Shown here: piece after piece, positions 6,271 through 12,918 of the stretch | How the letters are laid out: each line of letters opens with the position of its first letter | Position numbering within the stretch: the stretch's first letter is position 1 | Source: Burkholderiales bacterium | GTDB taxonomy: Bacteria; Pseudomonadota; Gammaproteobacteria; Burkholderiales; Burkholderiaceae | NCBI GenBank assembly: GCA_947371645.1 | Contig: CANBQJ010000100.1 | Span: forward strand, 1-12,918 | Direction: 5' to 3' | Length of the DNA: 12,918 bases | Translations under genes and position numbers: made by a program | Notes under the pieces: generated by a model | What the model was told of the DNA's origin: nothing | Seen by the model: the letters and a program-made list of their open reading frames with translations, nothing else | Databases searched by the model: none

Positions 6271-7665
6271 ATGTTCAACAACCGAAACTACAACCGAACG
6301 TTCTTTAACGCACCGCAGTCGGTGACGTCGTTCGTGGCGGCCTTTCTGGAGCCCGCCATCACCGTGGCCTCCTTGCTGGGGGCCATGAGCTACTACGAAG
6401 AACCGGTGCAGCGTGCCGTCATGGCCCTGTGCCTGCTGGTGTTCGCGCTGACCTTCCCCGGGCGCAACCGCTTCACGGATTCCCGCCTGGAAGCGCTGGT
6501 CGACATCGGTACCTCCTGGTTCTCCATGCTGGCCATCCTGTGGCTGTGCGGCTACGCCACCAACAGCCTGGTCTTCTTTGATTTTCAGGTGATGGTGTCC
6601 TGGGCCCTGCTCACACCGGCCTACCAATGGGCGGCCGTGCTGCTGGGCAAGGAGCTGCTGCGCTGGCGCAGCACCCAGCCCAATGCCCGCCGCCGCGCCA
6701 TCGTGGTGGGGGCGGGCCCGCTGGGCGGCAAGGTGGCCCGGGCCCTGCAGGGGCACCCGGACCAGGGCACCGAGTTCGTCGGCTATTTCGATGACCGCAC
6801 CGACAGCCGCGTGCTGCCCGAAGCGGTGAGCATGCGTCTGGGCGGCCTGCGCGACGTCGCCAACTACGTCTACGCCCACGGTATCCACGAGGTCTACATC
6901 ACCCTGCCACTGGGCTCGCAGCCCCGCATCGTCGAGCTGCTGGAAGCCGTGCAGGGCACCACCGCATCGCTGTATTTCGTGCCCGATGTCTTCGGCATCA
7001 GCATCATCCAGGGCCGATTGCAGGACATGAACGGCGTGCCGGTGGTGGGCATCTGCGAAACGCCTTTCACCGGCACCAACGAGTTGGTCAAGCGGGCATC
7101 GGACGTCGTGCTGGCCAGCCTCATCCTGGTGCTGATTTCGCCCCTGCTGCTGCTGGTGGCGCTGGGGGTCAAGCTCACGTCGCGCGGGCCGGTGATCTTC
7201 AGGCAAAGGCGCAATGGCCTGGACGGCGAAGAGATCGTCGTCTACAAGTTCAGGTCGATGCGCACGCAAGACAACGGGGCGGTGGTCAAGCAGGCCACCA
7301 AGGGCGACCCCCGCATCACGCCGTTTGGCGCCTTCATCCGCAAGACCTCGCTGGACGAACTGCCGCAGTTCATCAACGTGTTGCAGGGCCGCATGAGCAT
7401 CGTGGGGCCGCGCCCGCACGCCGTGGCCCACAACGAGGAATACCGCCGCCTGATCAAGGCCTACATGGTGCGCCACAAGGTGCGCCCCGGCATCACGGGT
7501 TGGGCCCAGGTCAATGGCTACCGCGGAGAAACTGAGACCATCGAGAAGATGCAGGCGCGGGTGGAGTACGACCTGGAGTATTTGCGCAACTGGTCGTTGA
7601 GCCTGGATCTGCAAATCATCGTCCGCACCATCCGGGTGATGGTGTTTGACCGGAATGCCTACTAA
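6271..7665 (+). CDS. undecaprenyl-phosphate hexose-1-phosphate transferase (WcaJ/EpsB type)
   Basis: This inner-membrane enzyme starts exopolysaccharide repeat units by moving a hexose-1-phosphate, probably glucose-1-phosphate from UDP-glucose, onto undecaprenyl phosphate. Its 464 residues are a usual family length. Four N-terminal membrane segments (about 22-40, 49-63, 75-93, 107-126) precede a Rossmann-like cytosolic domain (AIVVGAGPLGGKVARAL at 143-159). The C-terminal bacterial sugar transferase domain starts with KRASDVVLASL and a hydrophobic segment at about 281-300. It includes SRGPVIFRQRRNG (304-316), the Asp362-Glu363 dyad in TSLDELPQFINVLQG, MSIVGPRPH (375-383) and PGITGWAQVNGYRGET (406-421). 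The ATG at 6271 lacks a Shine-Dalgarno; in-frame TTG (6262) and GTG (6265) are possible alternatives. It is the first gene of the operon, with the barrel gene 17 bases downstream. Family certain; donor sugar inferred. Confidence 0.93.
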   Translation: MFNNRNYNRTFFNAPQSVTSFVAAFLEPAITVASLLGAMSYYEEPVQRAVMALCLLVFALTFPGRNRFTDSRLEALVDIGTSWFSMLAILWLCGYATNSLVFFDFQVMVSWALLTPAYQWAAVLLGKELLRWRSTQPNARRRAIVVGAGPLGGKVARALQGHPDQGTEFVGYFDDRTDSRVLPEAVSMRLGGLRDVANYVYAHGIHEVYITLPLGSQPRIVELLEAVQGTTASLYFVPDVFGISIIQGRLQDMNGVPVVGICETPFTGTNELVKRASDVVLASLILVLISPLLLLVALGVKLTSRGPVIFRQRRNGLDGEEIVVYKFRSMRTQDNGAVVKQATKGDPRITPFGAFIRKTSLDELPQFINVLQGRMSIVGPRPHAVAHNEEYRRLIKAYMVRHKVRPGITGWAQVNGYRGETETIEKMQARVEYDLEYLRNWSLSLDLQIIVRTIRVMVFDRNAY

Positions 7666-7682
7666 ATGAAGGGGCTCGCGAC

Positions 7683-8948
7683 ATGAATGACCTTTTGACC
7701 AAGCCCCGCCACATCGGCCTGTTGTTGGCTGTCGGGGCCGTGCTGACGAGCGGCGCGGCCTGGGCCGGTGACGACACCACTCCCCTGTTCCTGACCGCGT
7801 CCGAGACCCTGATGCGGGACTCGAACTTTTCGCGCACGGACGTGCCTCAGCCCGAGACCATCTCATCGACCGCATTGCAAGTCGGGGTGAACAAGGACTA
7901 TGGCCGTCAGAACTACCGCTTGAATGCGCAGGTCTCTGCCAACCGCTATGCGCACTACAAGGAACTGCTGAACAACCAGTCCGATTTGATCAATGGCGGC
8001 TTTCGCACCGATTTCCTGCGCAATTGGCAGTTGAATCTCGGGGGCTCAGACAACCGGTCACTGAACCCGATCAAGGACAACTTGTATGGCGATCGGGTGA
8101 TCAAGAACATCCGCAAATACCGCGATGGCAATGGCTCGCTGCGCTATGGCCTGGACGGCGACTGGTCTGTCACGGCCAACATCGACCGCAACCATGTGGA
8201 CTATTCCGAGCCGACCTATTTCTTTCAGAATGCACGGCAGAAGACGCGTGGTCTGAAGGTCGACTACTACGCAACCGATGCCTTGAGCTATGGGGTAGGT
8301 TGGCGGTACGTGAACACCTACTACCCTGTCAATCGCGACAACCTGTCCATCTCTGACCGCAACCTGGACCTGTCCACCAACTGGAAGGTGACGGGCTTGT
8401 CCAACTTGAGTGCCGTGTTGACGCGGCGCTCATCAGGCTATTCGACGGATGACACCAAGCGCAACAGGGGCTGGAATGGTTCGCTGAACTGGGGCTACAC
8501 GCCACAGGGCATGCTGAACTATGCCCTTTCAGCCGGCAAGTCAACCGGTACCGACCGCCAGACCGACACGTTCAGCGATGCTGCTGGGGCCAAGAAGGTC
8601 AGCACCCTGAGCAACAGCACCAACTACCGGGCGCAGGCCAACGCACAACTCACGGCAAAGACCGTGTTTTCTTATTCGTATGGCCTGACCAAGACGACCT
8701 ATGACTACAGCAACCTCGGGGCGGCCTCTTTCATCGACAGCAACGGCACCCTTCAGCAAATCATTTTCAATGACCGCTTGAACAACCGCAGCGTTTCACA
8801 CGTGTCCACATTCAGCGTGCAGATCTCACCCATTCGGTCCGTGAGCACCCAGTGCAACCTGCAGCTCTACAGCCAGACGCGCGACCAAAACAACTTTCGC
8901 TACCAGGGTCGTGAGTTCGATTGCACGGCATCCTTCACCATCGACTGA
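7683..8948 (+). CDS. EpsL-like outer-membrane beta-barrel protein of exopolysaccharide biosynthesis
   Basis: This 421-residue exported protein begins with a signal peptide (KPRHIGLLLAVGAVLTSGAAWA, cleavage likely after Ala28). The rest has no membrane helices and shows alternating polar/aromatic strands throughout, such as NYRLNAQVSANRYAHYKEL and ALSYGVGWRYVNTYYP, typical of an outer-membrane barrel. The opening of the mature part (LTASETLMRDSNFSR, then VGVNKDYGRQNYRLNAQVSA) resembles EpsL, the barrel found in methanolan-type and exosortase-B-associated polysaccharide operons. The role is probably in secretion or assembly of the polymer, which is inferred. Only two cysteines occur, Cys391 and Cys414, placed for a disulfide between the last strands. 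The last residue is Asp, with Phe three before it, rather than the usual terminal aromatic. The ATG has GAAGGGG eight bases upstream. Base composition is lower in GC than its neighbours: 8641-8700 is 50% GC against 67% for 9661-9720 in galE. Confidence 0.75.
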   Translation: MNDLLTKPRHIGLLLAVGAVLTSGAAWAGDDTTPLFLTASETLMRDSNFSRTDVPQPETISSTALQVGVNKDYGRQNYRLNAQVSANRYAHYKELLNNQSDLINGGFRTDFLRNWQLNLGGSDNRSLNPIKDNLYGDRVIKNIRKYRDGNGSLRYGLDGDWSVTANIDRNHVDYSEPTYFFQNARQKTRGLKVDYYATDALSYGVGWRYVNTYYPVNRDNLSISDRNLDLSTNWKVTGLSNLSAVLTRRSSGYSTDDTKRNRGWNGSLNWGYTPQGMLNYALSAGKSTGTDRQTDTFSDAAGAKKVSTLSNSTNYRAQANAQLTAKTVFSYSYGLTKTTYDYSNLGAASFIDSNGTLQQIIFNDRLNNRSVSHVSTFSVQISPIRSVSTQCNLQLYSQTRDQNNFRYQGREFDCTASFTID

Positions 8949-8959
8949 GAGGCCTTGTC

Positions 8960-9988
8960 ATGGCTTGCGTCTTGCTGACCGGTGGCACCGGCTACATCGG
9001 ATCTCACACCTGGCTGGCCTTGCAGGCCGCAGGGCATGAGGTGATCTGCATCGACAGCCTGGTCAACAGCTCCGAACAGGTGCTGGAGCGGCTGGTGAAG
9101 CTGGGTGGCCGCCCCGTGAATTTCATCAAGGGCGACGTGCGTGATGCCGCGGCCCTGGATGCCTGCTTCGAGCTGGGCAAGACCCTGGGCGGCGTGGCGG
9201 CGGTGGTGCATTTCGCTGCACTCAAGTCCGTGGGTGAATCGGTGGCCCTGCCACTCGACTACTTCGAGAACAACATCGGCGGCCTGCTGTCGGTGTGCCA
9301 GGCCATGAAGCGCCACGGTGTGGTCAACCTGGTGTTCAGTTCGTCGGCCACGGTCTATGGCAAGCCCGATCGCCTGCCCATCACCGAAGACTCGGCCTTG
9401 CGCGTGACCAACCCCTACGGCCAGACCAAGCTGATGGGCGAAGAGATCCTGCGTGAACTGGAACGGTGTGACGCCAGCTGGCGCTTCGCCTGCCTGCGCT
9501 ATTTCAACCCGGTGGGGGCGCATGCCAGCGGCCTGATCGGCGAAGACCCGCGCGGCATCCCCAACAACCTGATGCCTTATGTGGCGCAGGTGGCCATCGG
9601 CAAGCGCCAGCACCTCAATGTGTTTGGCAACGACTACGACACGCCCGATGGCACCGGTGTGCGCGACTACATCCACGTCTGCGACCTGGCCGAAGGCCAT
9701 GTGGCGGCCTTGCGCTACCTCTTCGACGAGCAGCGCTCGCTGACCGTCAACCTGGGCACGGGTCAGGGCTACAGCGTGCTGGAGCTGGCGCAGGCCTACG
9801 GCAAGGCGGCCGACCGCGAGATCCCCATCGTGTTCGCACCGCGTCGCCCGGGTGACATCGACGCCTGTTACGCTGACCCCAGCCACGCGCTGGCCACCAT
9901 GGGCTGGAAGGCCGCGCGGGGGCTGGACGACATGTGTGTCGACTCCTGGCGCTGGCAGTCGATGAACCCCAACGGTTTCGACGCCTGA
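8960..9988 (+). CDS. galE: UDP-glucose 4-epimerase
   Basis: GalE interconverts UDP-glucose and UDP-galactose in the cytoplasm with bound NAD, here probably feeding galactose into the exopolysaccharide. It is an extended short-chain dehydrogenase of 342 residues, the usual length. Features are the NAD-binding TGGTGYIGSH at 7-16, GDVRD at 58-62, HFAALKSVGES at 84-94, the catalytic Ser129 in FSSSATVYG, and Tyr153 with Lys157 in NPYGQTKLMGE. Substrate-binding segments RYFNPVGAHASGLIGEDP (180-197) and TPDGTGVRDYIHVCDLAEGH (228-247) are intact. I chose the ATG at 8960, seven bases after AGAGG and directly before the nucleotide-binding strand; an in-frame ATG at 8921 lies inside the preceding gene and adds a sequence unlike the family. 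It follows the barrel gene by 11 bases and precedes manC by 38. Alternative specificity (UDP-N-acetylhexosamines) cannot be excluded. Confidence 0.96.
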   Translation: MACVLLTGGTGYIGSHTWLALQAAGHEVICIDSLVNSSEQVLERLVKLGGRPVNFIKGDVRDAAALDACFELGKTLGGVAAVVHFAALKSVGESVALPLDYFENNIGGLLSVCQAMKRHGVVNLVFSSSATVYGKPDRLPITEDSALRVTNPYGQTKLMGEEILRELERCDASWRFACLRYFNPVGAHASGLIGEDPRGIPNNLMPYVAQVAIGKRQHLNVFGNDYDTPDGTGVRDYIHVCDLAEGHVAALRYLFDEQRSLTVNLGTGQGYSVLELAQAYGKAADREIPIVFAPRRPGDIDACYADPSHALATMGWKAARGLDDMCVDSWRWQSMNPNGFDA

Positions 9989-10026
9989 GCCATCCCACTT
10001 ATCAGCCCCTCAACAGTCCTGACGCC

Positions 10027-11481
10027 ATGACGCAATCTGTTCTTCCCGTCATCATGGCCGGCGGCTCTGGCACCCGCCTGTGGCCCCTGTCCCGTGCCCT
10101 TTATCCCAAGCAGTTCCTGGTGTTGCAAGGCAACCAGTCGCTGTTCCAACAGGCGCATTTGCGGCTGCAGTCGCTGGCTGGCGATGGCTACGCCGTGGGT
10201 GCGCCCTGCGTGGTGGGCAATGAAGAGCACCGCTTCCTGGTGCTGGACCAGTTGCGTGAGCTCCGGGCCGACCTGTCCAGCCTCATGCTGGAGCCGGAGG
10301 GCCGCAACACCGCGCCAGCCGTGACCCTGGCCGCCTTGCAGGCCACAGCCCAGGGCGAAGACCCTATCCTTGTGGTGACCCCGGCCGACCAGACCGTGGT
10401 CGATGAAGCCGCCTTCACCGCCGCCGTGCGCAAGGCCATTGACGCCGCAGCGGGTGGCGACATCGTCATCCTGGGCATCACCCCCGTGGCGCCCGAGACC
10501 GGCTTTGGCTACATCCGCACCGCAGCGGCCGATGCCAGCGGCGTGCGCGCCGTGTCCGCCTTTGTGGAGAAGCCCAACCTGGACACCGCCAAGGCCTATG
10601 TGGCCGATGGCGGCTACTTCTGGAACAGCGGCATGTTCGTGATGCGGGCCTCGCGCTGGCTGGCGGCCCTGGGCCACTTCCGGCCCGACATCGCCCAGGC
10701 CACGCAGGCCTCGTTTGCCGTGCGCAGCACCGACGACAAGTTCGTGCGCCCGGGCAAAGCCGAGTTCGCAGCCGTGCCGTCTGAATCCGTGGACTACGCC
10801 GTGATGGAGCAGTGTCCCAGCAAGCCCGAAGCCGGATTCACCGTGCGCATGGTGCCGCTGGATGCCGGCTGGTCCGATCTGGGTGCGTGGGACGCCGTCT
10901 GGCAGGTCAGCCCGCACGACGGTGAAGGCAACGCCTCGCAGGGCGACGCCATCATCCAGAGCAGCCACAACACGTTGGTGCACGCGACGAGCCGCCTGGT
11001 GGCCGCCGTGGGCCTGGACAACGTGGTGGTGGTGGAGACGCCGGACGCCGTGCTGGTGGCCGACCGCAGCAAGAGCCAGGACGTGAAGAAGATCGTGGCC
11101 ACGCTGGCGTCGCGTTCGCGCAGCGAAGGCACGCTGCACCGCCGGGTGCACCGTCCCTGGGGCTGGTATGACTCGATCGACATGGGGCCGCGTTTTCAGG
11201 TCAAGCGCATCATGGTCAAGCCCAAGGCTTCCTTGAGCCTGCAGATGCACCACCACCGCGCCGAGCACTGGATCGTGGTGAGTGGCACCGCCGAAGTCAC
11301 CGTGGGCGACAAGGTGGTGCTGCTGTCGGAGAACCAGTCGACCTACATCCCGCTGGGCACGGTGCACCGGCTGATCAACCCGGGTGCCATCCCGCTGGAG
11401 ATCATCGAGGTGCAGTCGGGCAGCTACCTGGGTGAGGACGACATCGTGCGCTTCCAGGACAACTACGGTCGGTCTTCTTGA
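10027..11481 (+). CDS. manC: bifunctional mannose-1-phosphate guanylyltransferase / mannose-6-phosphate isomerase
   Basis: This cytoplasmic type II enzyme (ManC/CpsB/AlgA/XanB family) isomerises fructose-6-phosphate to mannose-6-phosphate and makes GDP-mannose from mannose-1-phosphate and GTP. Its 484 residues match the bifunctional form. The guanylyltransferase domain (1 to about 345) has the nucleotide signature AGGSGTRLWPLSRALYPKQF at 11-30, EGRNTAPA (91-98), FVEKPNLDTA (179-188) and GWSDLGAWDAVW (281-292). The isomerase cupin domain has RPWGWYDSI (376-384), the metal-binding QMHHHRAEHWIVVSGTA (406-422) and GSYLGEDDIVRFQDNYGR (465-482). The ATG at 10027 is set by the family N-terminus; an earlier in-frame ATG lies within galE. 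No clear Shine-Dalgarno precedes it. The intermediate step, phosphomannomutase, is not in this operon, so mannose-1-phosphate must come from a gene elsewhere. Last gene of the operon, it converges on gph. Confidence 0.95.
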   Translation: MTQSVLPVIMAGGSGTRLWPLSRALYPKQFLVLQGNQSLFQQAHLRLQSLAGDGYAVGAPCVVGNEEHRFLVLDQLRELRADLSSLMLEPEGRNTAPAVTLAALQATAQGEDPILVVTPADQTVVDEAAFTAAVRKAIDAAAGGDIVILGITPVAPETGFGYIRTAAADASGVRAVSAFVEKPNLDTAKAYVADGGYFWNSGMFVMRASRWLAALGHFRPDIAQATQASFAVRSTDDKFVRPGKAEFAAVPSESVDYAVMEQCPSKPEAGFTVRMVPLDAGWSDLGAWDAVWQVSPHDGEGNASQGDAIIQSSHNTLVHATSRLVAAVGLDNVVVVETPDAVLVADRSKSQDVKKIVATLASRSRSEGTLHRRVHRPWGWYDSIDMGPRFQVKRIMVKPKASLSLQMHHHRAEHWIVVSGTAEVTVGDKVVLLSENQSTYIPLGTVHRLINPGAIPLEIIEVQSGSYLGEDDIVRFQDNYGRSS

Positions 11482-11489
11482 GGCCTTGC

Positions 11490-11515
11490 CTCCTGCGCCC
11501 TCACAGGTGCAGGAG
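11490..11515 (+). terminator. hairpin between converging manC and gph, overlapping the gph stop codon
   Basis: CTCCTGCGCC (11490-11499) and GGTGCAGGAG (11506-11515) form a ten-position stem with one G-U wobble around a CTCACA loop. It begins nine bases after the manC stop and extends into the last codons of gph. Neither strand has a T-run after it. On the minus strand the wobble becomes an A-C mismatch, so the structure favours plus-strand RNA. Probably a 3' stabilising or factor-assisted terminator structure for the exopolysaccharide transcript. Confidence 0.4.
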
Positions 11516-12178
11516 CAAATCCAGCGGCTGCTCAGCGATCACGTCGGCACCCCAGCTGGCGATCTCGCCGTTGTGCCCGATGTAGCCCCAGGCGGCCGCG
11601 GCACTGGGCATGTTCGCCGCCTGCGCGGCCTGAATGTCGCGCAGGTCATCGCCCACGTACAGGCAGCGGCCGGGCACGACGCCCAGTTCTTCGCAGGCCT
11701 TGAGCAAGGGAAGGGGGTGCGGCTTGGCATGCGCCGTGGTGTCGCCACTGATGACGGTGCCGGCGCGGCCCATCAGCCCCAGCCCGTCCATCACCGGCAC
11801 GGTGAAACGGTGGGGCTTGTTGGTCACCACGCCCCATTTCAATCCACGCGACTCCAGCTGGTCGAGCAAGTCGGCCATGCCATCGAACAGCGCCGTGGTG
11901 TCGGCCAGGCAGCCCACGTAAGCCTCCAGGAAGGCCAGGCGCAAGGCTTCGTATTCGGCGTGGCCGGGATGGATGTCTAGCCCCACGCCGATCAGGCCGC
12001 GCGCACCAGCCGAGGCGTAAGGTCGCAGCGTGTCCAGCGGCAGGGGCGCCAGGCCACGGGCCACGCGGAGGTGGTTGAGCGCACCGCCCAGGTCGCCAGC
12101 GGTGTCGGCCAGGGTGCCGTCCAGGTCAAAGAGCACGGCTTGGGGCGCTTCGGCCCAGCGCAGGGTGGTGGCGCTCAT
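11501..12178 (-). CDS. gph: phosphoglycolate phosphatase, HAD family
   Basis: This 225-residue cytoplasmic haloacid-dehalogenase-type phosphatase probably hydrolyses 2-phosphoglycolate. Motif I is VLFDLDGTLADT with nucleophile Asp18 and acid/base Asp20; motif II is GVVTNK with Thr119; Lys152 in AHAKPHPLPLL is motif III; YVGDDLRDIQAA gives the Mg-binding Asp177 and Asp181 of motif IV. The helical cap lies between about 25 and 100. The length is usual for Gph. The ATG at 12176-12178 has GAGG six bases upstream, overlapping the ubiG stop codon, so the two genes are almost certainly cotranscribed and probably translationally coupled. ubiG-gph adjacency is common in Betaproteobacteria. Related HAD phosphatases share these motifs (the N-acetylmuramate-6-phosphate phosphatase MupP is one), so the substrate is less certain than the family. 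Confidence 0.9.
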   Translation of the reverse strand: MSATTLRWAEAPQAVLFDLDGTLADTAGDLGGALNHLRVARGLAPLPLDTLRPYASAGARGLIGVGLDIHPGHAEYEALRLAFLEAYVGCLADTTALFDGMADLLDQLESRGLKWGVVTNKPHRFTVPVMDGLGLMGRAGTVISGDTTAHAKPHPLPLLKACEELGVVPGRCLYVGDDLRDIQAAQAANMPSAAAAWGYIGHNGEIASWGADVIAEQPLDLLLHL

Positions 12179-12186
12179 GGGCGGCC

Positions 12187-12894
12187 TCAGGCCTGCAGCG
12201 GCTTGCGGCAGGCCACCAGGTAGTTCACGGTGGTGTCCTGGTTGAGGCTGTAGCGGCGGGTGAGTGGGTTGTAGGCCATGCCCTTGAACTCGACGTGGTT
12301 CAGGCCGGCATTGCGCACCCAGCGAGACAGCTCTGCCGGCTGGATGAACTTGGCGTATTCATGCGTGCCGCGCGGCAGCAGGTTCAGCACGTACTCGGCG
12401 CCCACGATGGCCATCAGGAAGGCCTTGGGGTTGCGGTTGAGCGTCGAGAAGAACACCCAGCCGCCGGGCTTGGCCATGTCGGCGCAGGCTTTGACGACCG
12501 ACGAGGGGTCGGGCACGTGCTCCAGCATCTCCATGCAGGTGACGACGTCAAACTGGCCGGGCTGTTCGGCGGCGAGGGCCTCGGCTGCGATGCTGCGGTA
12601 GTCGATGTTGCTCAGGCCAGCTTCCATGGCGTGCAGCATGGCCACCTTCAAGGGCTTGTCCGCCAGGTCCACGCCTAGCACGTTGGCGCCACGGCGCGCC
12701 ATCGATTCAGCCAGGATGCCGCCGCCGCAACCCACGTCCACCACGGTCTTGCCGTTGACGCCGGCCAGGCGGTCGATCCAGTCCAGGCGCAGGGGGTTGA
12801 TCTCGTGCAGGGGGCGAAATTCGCTCTCCGGGTCCCACCACTTGTGGGCCAGGTCGCTGAATTTGGCGAGTTCTTGGGGGTCGGCGTTCGTCAT
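12187..12894 (-). CDS. ubiG: ubiquinone biosynthesis O-methyltransferase UbiG
   Basis: UbiG performs both O-methylation steps of ubiquinone synthesis with S-adenosylmethionine. The 235 residues match the family length. The N-terminus [19 protein letters not shown] (8-26) and [14 protein letters not shown] (27-40) is typical of UbiG/COQ3. The class I methyltransferase fold follows, with [20 protein letters not shown] at 51-70 (SAM-binding motif I), GVDLA at 74-78, and [16 protein letters not shown] at 115-130. [20 protein letters not shown] (154-173) and RGTHEY correspond to the region described in E. coli UbiG as membrane-associating. The start ATG lies 24 bases from the window end, without a clear Shine-Dalgarno. 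gph follows after eight bases. With ubiJ and ubiB it gives three ubiquinone genes in the window, on both sides of the exopolysaccharide operon. Confidence 0.97.
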   Translation of the reverse strand: MTNADPQELAKFSDLAHKWWDPESEFRPLHEINPLRLDWIDRLAGVNGKTVVDVGCGGGILAESMARRGANVLGVDLADKPLKVAMLHAMEAGLSNIDYRSIAAEALAAEQPGQFDVVTCMEMLEHVPDPSSVVKACADMAKPGGWVFFSTLNRNPKAFLMAIVGAEYVLNLLPRGTHEYAKFIQPAELSRWVRNAGLNHVEFKGMAYNPLTRRYSLNQDTTVNYLVACRKPLQA

Positions 12895-12899
12895 GGCCG

Positions 12900-12915
12900 A
12901 GATGCTAAGGCATCT
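12900..12915. repeat. inverted repeat just upstream of ubiG
   Basis: AGATGC and GCATCT are perfect six-base arms around TAAG, centred about 14 bases before the ubiG ATG. On the minus strand the right half contains TAGCAT, a weak -10-like sequence seven bases before the ATG. It could be an operator overlapping the promoter; the window ends before a -35 can be judged. Confidence 0.3.
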
Positions 12916-12918
12916 GCG

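Noticed and set aside
6139..7875. Open minus-strand frame of 578 codons antisense to the phosphotransferase gene
   Set aside because: Low-complexity His/Gln/Ala-rich product opposite a well-supported gene; a codon-bias shadow.
8921..8959. Upstream ATG for galE within the barrel gene
   Set aside because: It adds 13 residues unlike GalE, whereas the ATG at 8960 has a good ribosome binding site and the family's N-terminus.
9868..11367. Open minus-strand frame of 499 codons antisense to manC
   Set aside because: Same composition pattern, no domain, and fully overlapped by a gene with intact catalytic motifs.
6271..11481. Mobile element carrying the exopolysaccharide operon
   Set aside because: No transposase, integrase, tRNA gene, target duplication or long terminal repeat is visible at either border.

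Overview
The window looks like a chromosomal segment of a high-GC betaproteobacterium of the order Burkholderiales (Comamonadaceae, Aquabacterium or Roseateles relatives). The reasons are the gene order FmdB-type zinc ribbon / DUF502 / aspS, the ubiG-gph pair, the ubiquinone genes ubiJ-ubiB, and protein sequences that read as betaproteobacterial. No tRNA, rRNA, CRISPR array, insertion sequence or phage gene is visible.

There are three blocks. Block 1 (1-6058, minus strand, read right to left) is housekeeping: ubiJ, ubiB, a sodium:solute symporter, an FmdB-family zinc-ribbon protein, a DUF502 membrane protein and aspS, whose 3' end lies outside the window. Block 2 (6271-11481, plus strand) is a compact exopolysaccharide operon: an undecaprenyl-phosphate hexose-1-phosphate transferase (WcaJ/EpsB type), an EpsL-like outer-membrane beta-barrel, galE, and a bifunctional mannose-1-phosphate guanylyltransferase / mannose-6-phosphate isomerase. 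Block 3 (11501-12894, minus strand) is ubiG followed by gph, converging on the exopolysaccharide operon.

Block 2 as a pathway: GalE interconverts UDP-glucose and UDP-galactose, ManC makes GDP-mannose, the phosphotransferase loads the first sugar phosphate on undecaprenyl phosphate at the inner membrane, and the barrel presumably acts in the outer membrane in export or assembly. The operon has no further glycosyltransferase, flippase, polymerase, export lipoprotein, chain-length tyrosine kinase, phosphomannomutase or exosortase, so it must work with a second locus. It lies between two conserved ubiquinone-related neighbourhoods, and ubiE, the usual partner of ubiJ-ubiB, is absent.

The most interesting non-coding stretch is the 212-base divergent region 6059-6270. 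It holds a candidate leaderless promoter for ubiJ, a plus-strand intrinsic-terminator-like hairpin with a six-T tail ahead of the exopolysaccharide operon, and a second hairpin just before an initiation codon without a Shine-Dalgarno sequence. I see no clearly new system. The best leads are this leader, the orphan EpsL-like module, and residues suggesting a non-discriminating aspartyl-tRNA synthetase.
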